A program made the position numbers and the translations under genes. A DNA stretch of 12,973 nt. Source: Candidatus Latescibacterota bacterium. GTDB lineage: Bacteria; Latescibacterota; UBA2968; UBA8231. The stretch covers positions 1-12,973 of the forward strand of contig JAJDTN010000417.1 of the NCBI GenBank assembly GCA_022827165.1. Direction: 5' to 3'. Shown in pieces: positions 1 to 6,575 of this stretch. The notes beneath the pieces are model-generated. The model was not told the DNA's origin, did no database searches, and saw nothing but the letters and a program-made list of their open reading frames with translations. Within the stretch, counting starts at the first letter, position 1. Each line of letters opens with the position of its first letter.

Positions 1-3000
1 TCATCATGAACATCTGGTCGAGGCCGGGCATGTTGAACTGCTCGAACTTCTCCTTCGCCGGCGTCAGGGGCTCGTTGTTCAGGTCGCGCACGTCCTCGAA
101 GAGGTCGGGGTCGTAGATGCCCACGACCTTCCACCCCTGGCCGAAGACGCGCACCAGCGGCCCCTCGCCGCGCTCCACCGCCTCCACCGGGACGCCGAGC
201 TGCTCGGCCACCGGCGCCGCCAGGATGGTGCTGCTCTCCCCGGGGTCGTCGAACCAGCGGCCGGCGAGGAGGGCGCGGTCGATGCCGGTCACCTCGGTCT
301 CCTCGGGGGTCAGGCCGAGGACGCCGAGGGCCGCCGCCTCCCGCCCCCGGTAGCGCATGGGGATGTAGCCCTCCTCCTCGAAGCCCATGGTCATCCAGGT
401 CCGCGCCGCCACGGTGCCGGACCCGCCGAAGTGGGAGAACAGGTAGTCGTACACCGGCGGCTCCCAGGACCACCAGTGGATGTCGTGCATGAGGACGCCG
501 CGGTAGAGGGGCTCCCAGTCCTTCTCGAAACCGACGAAGCGGATCGCCGGCTTGAAGGAGGTGAAGGAGAGGACGGTGAAGGTGAGCATGGTGATCGTCG
601 TCAGCGTCAGGCCCGTGCGCAGGACGCGGCGGCGCATGTTGGAGATGCCGAGCATGAAGGCCACGTAGGCGGTGCCCGAGCGGCTGAGGTCGCCGCTGGC
701 GGTGCCCGCCGCCCGCTGGCGCAGCTCGGTCATGTAGCTGTTGAACCGCGACATGACGAGGGTGATGACGAAGACGGCCATGACCATCACCATGAGGGCC
801 AGGAGCACGATCACCGGGTGGGCCAGCTCGAAGGCCGGGTGCACCTGGGCGAGGATCATCCAGATGACCAGCATGATCGCCGTGAACCAGGCGATCTGGC
901 GGCGGATGTCGGGGGCCGCGAAGAGCAGGCGCTCGGCGAAGAACGCCGCCGGCACCAGGAGGGCGACGAAGAACACGAGGCCGAGGATGATGTCGTCCTG
1001 GGTGCCGCGCACGTCCGGGTAGGCGCGGTACTCCAGGCCGATCGCCTCGCGCACGTACTTGGCGTAGCGGTCCCAGTCGAGGGCGGCCATCGCCTCCTCG
1101 GCCTTCTCCAGGGCCGTCAGCGAGCGCTGGTGCAGGGCGTCGAGGCGCGGGTTCTCGATGGCGAACTGGCGCATGCGCTCCATGCGCACGTCGTCGAGGC
1201 GCCACATGTCCTTCGTCGACTGCAGGCTGGCGTACGGGATCAGGCGCCTCTGCGACAGGTCGAAGCCGGCCCCCTGGGCGGTGAGCTCGTCCACGGCGCC
1301 GGCGTTGTTGAGCAGCACCATCGACTTGTCCACCATGCGCAGCGGCTCCCCCGGCTCTCCGTAGAGGACCATCATGCGCTCGAGGTAGTCGCCCATGACG
1401 AAGCCGTACTGGCGAGGCACGGCGCCGCGGTCGTCGAGGACCTTCATGCTGCGGCTGGAGTTGCCGAAGGTGAAGTGGAAGCCGGCGTGGATGCGGTCGT
1501 GGATCTCGACGCTCTCGGCCTCGAAGAGGATCGTCGTCCACACCGTCTCGGCCTTGGTCAGGCCCTGCTCCCAGGCGCCGATCTTCTGGGCCCGCTCGCC
1601 GTGGTCGGTGGCGAAGGTGACCTCGCCGGTCTCCTTGTCGAGGAGGAAGCCGCGCACCCCGACCTTGCCCTTGGAGAGGCCCTTGACGGTGTAGTTGCCC
1701 TCGTCGTCGGCGAGGGCGATCCAGGGCCGCCACATGTCGGGGTAGTAGTCGTGGAGGATGACCACGGTGCCGTGGGGCACCGGGTCCTCGGGGGTGGCGG
1801 AGCGCCTCGGCAGCAGCCGCAGCCGGCCGTCGATGGCGACGCGGCGGTCGGGCAGGTTGCGGTCGTGGGCGGGGCCGAGCTTCTCCCACTCGGGGCCGAA
1901 GAGGCCGGGGTCGGCCAGGGCCCGGGTGAGGACCTGGTTGATCATCTCGCTCTGGCGCTGCACGTTGCCGAAGTCGACCCGGTCCGGCCGGTCCAGGGGG
2001 CTGTCGAGGACCGCCCGGCGGTCGGTGGTGGTCACCAGGTTGAGGGTCACCAGGCCCACATCGCGCGCGATCCGGCCGTCCTCGATGAAGACGTCGTCGT
2101 CGAGGTAGCTGTCCCACGACAGGCCCTTGATGGGGCTGACGAGGTTGACGAGACCGTTGGGCTCCCGCCCCAGCGCCGCGGCGGCCGCGTCGGCGTGGCG
2201 CGAGAAGCTGCGCCCGAGGGAGACGAAGAACCGGCGGTGGGCGGAGAGGCGGGCGCTGTGCACCAGACCGACCTGGTCGGACTGGCTCGACAGGTCGAGG
2301 GCCAGGAAGAGATCGATGTCGAGGCTGTCCGGCTCCAGGCGGATGCCGAGGGAGTCGGGCTTGATGCGCCGGCGCTTGAGCTGCGCCGTGAGACGCTCCA
2401 GGTCGACGGACTCGAGGACCGGCCCGCCCCCCGAGTCGCCCAGCCGCACCCCCAGGGTGTCGAGAGGGATGCCGAGGTCGGCGGTCTGCCGCACCAGCTT
2501 GCCCACCTTCAGCGAGTCGGCGACGAAGCGTTTCGGCATGCGGTTGCGGAACAGGGGCAGCCGGCGCGCGTGCCGGTCGAGGAACTGGAACAGCCCCTGG
2601 TCGCCCTGGAAGTGCGAGCCCGTGGCCACCAGCACCACCGAGCGCGCCGGCGGTTGGTCGCGCAGGTGGCGGGCCAACTCCAGAAGGGCGGCGACGCCGC
2701 AGGCGGCCTCGGCGGCGGGCGCGTCCGAGGGCACCACCGAGAGGCCGTCGTAGTAGGCGTGGACGGCTACCAGCTCCTCCGAAAGCTGCGGGTCGACGCC
2801 GGGCACGCGGCCCCAGATCGCCCAGGTGGTGTGGCTCTCGAAGTCCATGCGCGCCCGCAGGCGCACCGCCAGCTCCCCCTCGCCGAGACGCTGGCGCAGG
2901 CCCAGGGCCGCCTGCCTTCCCAGCCAGAACCGGGGCACGTCGACGGGGGTCCAGCTCCACTTGGTGCGCGACTCGAAGTTCGTCGTCTCCTCGGGCTCGA

Positions 3001-3658
3001 CGAAGACGATCGCCCCGGCGCCGAGGGCGGCGGCGTTCTTCCAGTTGGTCCAGGTGTTGTACTCCATGAGGACGACGGCGCCGTCCATGACGTGTCCGTT
3101 GAAGTCGGCGTGCTCCCCGGCGCCGCCGTAGAACAGGTGTCCGCGCCGGCCCTCCGGTCCGAGGGTGTTGGTGCGCACGAGATTCGGCCACAGCGACTGC
3201 AGCGGGATCGTCTCCACCACCTCGCCGTCCTCGTCCAGCAGTTCCATGGAAGCTCCGTGGTCCATGGGAACGACGATGTCGTAGGGCTCGCGCTGCACCT
3301 CCTGCACGCCGGCGGCCTTCAGCTCCCGCTCCACGAAGTCGGCGGCGAAGCGGTCCCCCGGGTAGCCGGCGATCCGCGACCCGTGGGAGGAGAGCTGGCG
3401 GATGGTGTGGGCGATGCGGCCGAAGGCGTCGTCCGCAGGGGCTTCCTGGACTTCGGCGGGGACCGGCGAGGCGGCGGCCGGCGCGGCTTCCGCGGAGGAT
3501 GTCACCGGGGAAGCCAGGACCGGCGATGAGAGGGCCAGCGCCAGCGCCGCCAGAGTGGCCAGAGCGGTGAGGACGCGGCTCCACGGGCGGCGCGGTCCGG
3601 CGGCCGACGGTGGCGCGGGGCACGGGGAGGCGCCGCGAAGACGGGCGGTGCTTCTCAT
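1..3658 (-). CDS. M28 peptidase-like / FtsX-type permease fusion membrane protein (3' end beyond window)
   Basis: This long open frame on the minus strand has at least 1219 codons and no stop before the window edge. Residues about 28-50 form a hydrophobic signal peptide or anchor. Residues about 180-225 look like a protease-associated (PA) segment. Residues about 295-590 have the layout of an M28 zinc peptidase, ending in the family-like DRPDRVDFGNVQRQ stretch. A small beta domain of carboxypeptidase-regulatory type lies near 615-690. Membrane segments lie at about 890-908, 922-939, 947-968 and 1014-1034. The last follows the RRRVLRTGLTL stretch typical of FtsX/MacB permeases, and a MacB-like extracytoplasmic domain follows it (VTGIDRALLAGRW; WKVVGIYDP). 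Active-site positions are altered: His300 is kept, Glu sits at the usual Asp ligand, and the Glu-Glu pair reads Gly352-Asp353. I infer export or lipoprotein release coupled to a binding domain. The ATG overlaps the stop of the preceding SDR gene as ATGA. Confidence 0.8.
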   Translation of the reverse strand, partial: MRSTARLRGASPCPAPPSAAGPRRPWSRVLTALATLAALALALSSPVLASPVTSSAEAAPAAASPVPAEVQEAPADDAFGRIAHTIRQLSSHGSRIAGYPGDRFAADFVERELKAAGVQEVQREPYDIVVPMDHGASMELLDEDGEVVETIPLQSLWPNLVRTNTLGPEGRRGHLFYGGAGEHADFNGHVMDGAVVLMEYNTWTNWKNAAALGAGAIVFVEPEETTNFESRTKWSWTPVDVPRFWLGRQAALGLRQRLGEGELAVRLRARMDFESHTTWAIWGRVPGVDPQLSEELVAVHAYYDGLSVVPSDAPAAEAACGVAALLELARHLRDQPPARSVVLVATGSHFQGDQGLFQFLDRHARRLPLFRNRMPKRFVADSLKVGKLVRQTADLGIPLDTLGVRLGDSGGGPVLESVDLERLTAQLKRRRIKPDSLGIRLEPDSLDIDLFLALDLSSQSDQVGLVHSARLSAHRRFFVSLGRSFSRHADAAAAALGREPNGLVNLVSPIKGLSWDSYLDDDVFIEDGRIARDVGLVTLNLVTTTDRRAVLDSPLDRPDRVDFGNVQRQSEMINQVLTRALADPGLFGPEWEKLGPAHDRNLPDRRVAIDGRLRLLPRRSATPEDPVPHGTVVILHDYYPDMWRPWIALADDEGNYTVKGLSKGKVGVRGFLLDKETGEVTFATDHGERAQKIGAWEQGLTKAETVWTTILFEAESVEIHDRIHAGFHFTFGNSSRSMKVLDDRGAVPRQYGFVMGDYLERMMVLYGEPGEPLRMVDKSMVLLNNAGAVDELTAQGAGFDLSQRRLIPYASLQSTKDMWRLDDVRMERMRQFAIENPRLDALHQRSLTALEKAEEAMAALDWDRYAKYVREAIGLEYRAYPDVRGTQDDIILGLVFFVALLVPAAFFAERLLFAAPDIRRQIAWFTAIMLVIWMILAQVHPAFELAHPVIVLLALMVMVMAVFVITLVMSRFNSYMTELRQRAAGTASGDLSRSGTAYVAFMLGISNMRRRVLRTGLTLTTITMLTFTVLSFTSFKPAIRFVGFEKDWEPLYRGVLMHDIHWWSWEPPVYDYLFSHFGGSGTVAARTWMTMGFEEEGYIPMRYRGREAAALGVLGLTPEETEVTGIDRALLAGRWFDDPGESSTILAAPVAEQLGVPVEAVERGEGPLVRVFGQGWKVVGIYDPDLFEDVRDLNNEPLTPAKEKFEQFNMPGLDQMFMM

Positions 3659-4380
3659 GCCTCGCTCGTGCGCCTGAGGAAGAAGGCGTCCCAGTCGCGG
3701 GTCGGCTCGAAGCCGAGGATGCGGCGCGCCTTCTCCCACGTGTAGGTCCCGGGGCCGCGGTACGAGAGCACGGGGAAGCACTGGAAGTCGTCGGGGATCG
3801 ACTCCGCCTCCAGGGCCAGCCTGCAGATGTGGTGGAGATCTTCCCAGACCACGGTGAAGGGGGGCGCCGCCCGCGGCCCGTCCGCCGGCTCCGGCGCCGG
3901 GCCCAGGCCGTTGAAGACGAAGTAGGCGGTCTGGATGCCGTGGGCCTGGGCGAAGACCCGGCAGATCTCGGCGCTCAGCCACTTGGAGAGCATGTAGAGG
4001 CTGCTGCCCGGAGTGGCGGGGGCGTCGTCGACGCCGAAGTCGTGATCGTAGGCGTAGCGCAACCCCTGGGGGCCGGAGTGGATGACCTTGCCGATCCCCA
4101 GCTCGGCGGCGGCCTTCATCACGTGCCAGGCGCCGGCGGTGTTGACGTCGTAGCTGTCCACCGCATGGTCGCGGACGACGGTGAAGTTCATGATCGCCTC
4201 CATCCCCCGCGCCGCCTCCAGGACCTGCTCGTAGCAGCGCACGTCGACGTGCTCGATGGGGAGGCCCGCCGGGTGGGGCTTCACGTCGGTGAGGCGCAGG
4301 TCGTAGTCCTTCTCCAGGCCCGGCGCGAGATCGGGCCCCACCAGGCCGGAGGCGCCCAGGAGGAGGACCTTCTTCTTCAT
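3655..4380 (-). CDS. Extended SDR, NAD-dependent epimerase/dehydratase type (SDR-2, intact active site)
   Basis: This 241-residue protein is a Rossmann-fold short-chain dehydrogenase/reductase of the sugar-nucleotide epimerase/dehydratase class. The glycine-rich loop is complete (Gly9, Gly12, Gly15 in LLLGASGLVG). Asp32 after the second strand suggests NAD rather than NADP. Ser102 and the Tyr129-x-x-x-Lys133 pair form a normal catalytic triad. It is shorter than most epimerases (about 310-330 residues), so the substrate-binding lobe is reduced. The frame is open further upstream, to an ATG at 4485, but MKKKVLLLGASG at 4380 is the natural N-terminus and lies in an ATGA overlap with the stop of SDR-1. 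Its own stop overlaps the start of the membrane fusion gene in the same way. The C-terminal GFEPTRDW matches GFEPRHDF in SDR-1, so the two are paralogues. The substrate is unknown. Confidence 0.88.
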   Translation of the reverse strand: MKKKVLLLGASGLVGPDLAPGLEKDYDLRLTDVKPHPAGLPIEHVDVRCYEQVLEAARGMEAIMNFTVVRDHAVDSYDVNTAGAWHVMKAAAELGIGKVIHSGPQGLRYAYDHDFGVDDAPATPGSSLYMLSKWLSAEICRVFAQAHGIQTAYFVFNGLGPAPEPADGPRAAPPFTVVWEDLHHICRLALEAESIPDDFQCFPVLSYRGPGTYTWEKARRILGFEPTRDWDAFFLRRTSEA

Positions 4381-5147
4381 GCGCCGGCCGCCGCCGCCCA
4401 CTGGTGGCGGAAGTCGTGCCGCGGCTCGAAGCCCATGCCGCGGATGCCGTCGAGGAGGAACTTCGGGTGCGGAGGCAGATGGCATACGTGCCGCACCTGC
4501 CAGCGCCCGGTCCAGTTGCGGGCTCCCGCGTGGTCGCGGCCCAGGGCCAGCTCGACGGCGGCGGCCGCATCCCGCGGGTCGAGCCAGGTGAGATCCGGTT
4601 CGGTGCCGGCGGCGACCTCGTCCTCGCGGACCAGGCGTCCCAGCCGCAGCACGGTGACGCCGAGGGCGTAGTCGCGGGCGAACTCGCGGGTGACCTGCTC
4701 GGCCAGGTGGTACGCCAGCCGCTTCATGGCGGTCCCCGGCCGCGGCCGGTGCTGGTCGGAGACGTACACGTCGTCCGGCACCTCGTGGAAGACCTCCAGG
4801 GAGCTGCAGTAGACGAGGCGGCGGACGCCGGCTTCGACGGCGGCTTGCAGCAGGACGCTGGTCCCCCGCGTGGCGCGGTCGAGGAGGGCGCGCTCGCCCT
4901 CGCAGGAGTCGGCGGGAGGAAGGGCGGGGGGACCGGCGGGACCCGTGTGGACGATGGCGTCGACGCCGCTCACGGCGTTGCCGGCGCCTTCGGGGTCGCA
5001 GAGATCGGCGTCGACGATGTCGATGCCGGAGGGGCCCGGTGCTTCGGAGTCGGGGTGCCGGGCGACCCGGAGGCGGTGTTCCCCGGAGAGCCTACGGAGG
5101 AGGATGGTTCCCATGCGGCTCGTACCCTCGGATACAAGAATCCGCAT
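4377..5147 (-). CDS. SDR-fold protein with degenerate active site (SDR-1, paralogue of SDR-2)
   Basis: This 256-residue protein has the fold of extended SDRs: an N-terminal beta strand and loop, VDAIVHTGP as the fourth-strand region, and VYCSSLEVF with Ser115/Ser116 at the catalytic serine. The nucleotide loop is broken: in VSEGTSRMG, Glu7 and Ser10 replace the first two glycines and only Gly13 remains. Alignment with SDR-2 through the following helix (common Arg and Phe at +8 and +10) puts Lys142 where the catalytic Tyr should be and Tyr146 where the Lys should be, so the YxxxK motif reads KxxxY. It is probably not a normal oxidoreductase and may be a regulatory or structural partner of SDR-2, with which it is translationally coupled. 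The ATG at 5147 is preceded by AGGAG (5159-5163), 11 bases away. Confidence 0.85.
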   Translation of the reverse strand: MRILVSEGTSRMGTILLRRLSGEHRLRVARHPDSEAPGPSGIDIVDADLCDPEGAGNAVSGVDAIVHTGPAGPPALPPADSCEGERALLDRATRGTSVLLQAAVEAGVRRLVYCSSLEVFHEVPDDVYVSDQHRPRPGTAMKRLAYHLAEQVTREFARDYALGVTVLRLGRLVREDEVAAGTEPDLTWLDPRDAAAAVELALGRDHAGARNWTGRWQVRHVCHLPPHPKFLLDGIRGMGFEPRHDFRHQWAAAAGA

Positions 5148-5158
5148 GTGGGAAACGG

Positions 5159-5163
5159 CTCCT
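5159..5163 (-). promoter_or_regulatory. Ribosome binding site of SDR-1
   Basis: AGGAG on the minus strand lies 11 bases before the ATG at 5147. The spacing is slightly long but this is the only purine-rich match near the start, and it supports this start for the first gene of the SDR operon. Confidence 0.5.
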
Positions 5164-5248
5164 GGGGCCCGCCGGAGGCTCGCGGTCGGGCGGCGGGCGG
5201 GATGAGGGGGAAGGGCTGCCGGCAGAGTGAGTTACGCTTGCAGCGGGC

Positions 5249-5277
5249 AACCTATCGAGGCCCCGGAGGGGCGTCAA
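5249..5277 (-). promoter_or_regulatory. Candidate sigma-70-like promoter for the SDR-SDR-permease operon
   Basis: On the minus strand TTGACG (5277-5272) is separated by exactly 17 bases from TAGGTT (5254-5249). The -35 matches TTGACA in five of six positions, while the -10 is weaker. It lies in the 187-base gap between the M20 gene and SDR-1, which otherwise has no convincing gene. Transcription would start about 95 bases before the SDR-1 ATG, leaving a GC-rich leader. The -35 lies inside the small palindrome TCAAGTTGA (5274-5282), a possible operator. Prediction by eye only. Confidence 0.4.
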
Positions 5278-5334
5278 GTTGAGGCGCCGGGACAGCCGCG
5301 GGCCCCGGGGAGTCCCAGGGCGCGGGTTCCGGGC

Positions 5335-6507
5335 CTAGGCGCAGAAGTTCACCGCCGTGGCCGCATACACCCGCGCCACCCGCACCAGCTCGGCCACGGG
5401 GACCCGCTCCTCGGTGGTGTGGGCGCCGGTCGCCGCCGGGCCGTGGGTGATGGCGGGGATCCCGGCCTGGGCGCAGAACCGGTTGCCGTCGTCGAGGAAG
5501 GGCTTGTCCGCCCAGGGCAGGGCGGCGCCGTCGTTGGCCTCCACCGCGGCCTGGAAGGCCTCCACGAGGGGGTCCTCGCGCCGCAGCTCGAAGGCCTCCC
5601 CCACGATCTGGAACTCCACCGCCGCCTCGGCGCCGAAGCGGGAGGCCACGGACGCGGCCAGGGCCGTAAGCTCCTCGCGGGCCTCCTCTCCCCGGCCCTG
5701 GGTGACCCACCGGCGCGTGCCCCGAAGCCGGCAGGAGACCGGCGCCTGGTTGAAGATCTCCCCCGACTCGAGCTGGCCGACGAAGGCGGAATCGCGGCCG
5801 CTGACCTCGTGGCGGATGCGGCCCAGGCGCGCGTCGAGGTCCTTCAGCTCCCCCACCAGGGCGGCCCCGGCGGCGACCACGTCCGGCGTCCCCGGGGGCC
5901 GCAGAACCTCGTGCACGGCCTCCCCCGGGCGGGTCACGCGGATGTCGAAGACCCCCATGCCGCGGCCGGCCCCCGGCAGCCGGTCGGCCAGGTACTCGGG
6001 CAGAAGGACGCCGTCGCCCACGTATCCCTCGCGGATGAGGGCTTTCAACTGGCGGCCGTCGCCCCAGGGCGCCTCGTGGTGGTCATGGGCGGTGAGCAGG
6101 ATCCCGCCGGCCCGCGGGGCGCCGGAGTCGCGCAGGGCTCGCATCGCCTCCGCGGCGGCGGCGATTCCGCCTTTCATGTCCGACGCCCCCGAGCCGGTGA
6201 AGACGCCGTCGCGCACCTCCGGCGGCTGGAACGGCAGATGCACGGTATCCAGATGTCCGTTGAACTGCAGCCAGCGCCCCGGGGCGCCGCTGTCGAGACG
6301 GGCGACCACGGCGGGCGACTCGGGCCAGTCGGCGTCGGGCCGCTCCACCTCGAAGCCATCCGCCCGCAGCCGCCGTTCCAGGCGATCCGCCGCTTCACGG
6401 GCGGATCTCGTGGGGCTGGGCGCGGCGACAAGGTCCACGGCGGTCTCCATCAGGCGGGCCTCGTCGACGGCCGCTACCGCCGCCTGGTGATCCTCGCCGC
6501 CAGTCAT
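5335..6507 (-). CDS. M20-family metallohydrolase (ArgE/DapE-like deacylase/peptidase)
   Basis: The 390-residue length is normal for M20 amidohydrolases, cytoplasmic zinc enzymes that cleave N-acyl amino acids or small peptides. Visible landmarks in order are GHLDTV (His85, Asp87), GSGASDMKGG with the bridging Asp110, HHEAP in place of the usual DEE motif (His144, Glu145), Glu171 in LLPEY as the next ligand, the dimerisation-domain stretch ending EAVHE, and GAHTTEERV with the terminal ligand His363. All metal ligands are therefore present, but the Glu that normally acts as general base is His144. There is no signal peptide. The ATG has a strong GAGGAG site seven bases upstream. The gene diverges from GHL-1 and lies upstream of the SDR operon on the same strand. 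The substrate cannot be read from sequence. Confidence 0.9.
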   Translation of the reverse strand: MTGGEDHQAAVAAVDEARLMETAVDLVAAPSPTRSAREAADRLERRLRADGFEVERPDADWPESPAVVARLDSGAPGRWLQFNGHLDTVHLPFQPPEVRDGVFTGSGASDMKGGIAAAAEAMRALRDSGAPRAGGILLTAHDHHEAPWGDGRQLKALIREGYVGDGVLLPEYLADRLPGAGRGMGVFDIRVTRPGEAVHEVLRPPGTPDVVAAGAALVGELKDLDARLGRIRHEVSGRDSAFVGQLESGEIFNQAPVSCRLRGTRRWVTQGRGEEAREELTALAASVASRFGAEAAVEFQIVGEAFELRREDPLVEAFQAAVEANDGAALPWADKPFLDDGNRFCAQAGIPAITHGPAATGAHTTEERVPVAELVRVARVYAATAVNFCA

Positions 6508-6513
6508 CTCTCT

Positions 6514-6519
6514 CTCCTC
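6514..6519 (-). promoter_or_regulatory. Ribosome binding site of the M20 hydrolase gene
   Basis: GAGGAG on the minus strand, followed by an AGAGAG spacer, lies directly upstream of the ATG at 6507. It is a strong Shine-Dalgarno match that fixes the start. Confidence 0.75.
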
Positions 6520-6537
6520 AACACGGGTCCTCCCCCT

Positions 6538-6565
6538 TTCACCATCACGCGAACTTTGGTAGTCT
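6538..6565 (+). promoter_or_regulatory. Candidate promoter of GHL-1, possibly giving a leaderless transcript
   Basis: TTCACC (6538-6543), 16 bases, then TAGTCT (6560-6565) resembles a weak sigma-70 promoter in the 68-base divergent gap. The -10-like TAnnnT ends 10 bases before the GHL-1 ATG at 6576, and no Shine-Dalgarno sequence is present. Transcription would therefore begin at or within a few bases of the start codon. Prediction by eye; uncertain. Confidence 0.3.
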
Positions 6566-6575
6566 AAGCCGCCTC

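Noticed and set aside
431..3529. A 1032-codon open frame on the plus strand opposite the M28/FtsX gene
   Set aside because: Its translation is low-complexity, rich in His, Asp, Gly, Val and Arg without domains. The minus strand carries recognisable domains over the same bases. High GC removes stops from the antisense frame.
5092..5277. A 61-codon minus-strand frame across the gap before SDR-1
   Set aside because: It overlaps the SDR-1 start, is rich in Pro and Ser, has no ribosome binding site or motif, and would contain the candidate promoter.
4404..5282. A 292-codon plus-strand frame opposite SDR-1
   Set aside because: SDR-1 on the other strand has a real fold and a ribosome binding site. 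This frame is a GC-driven shadow.
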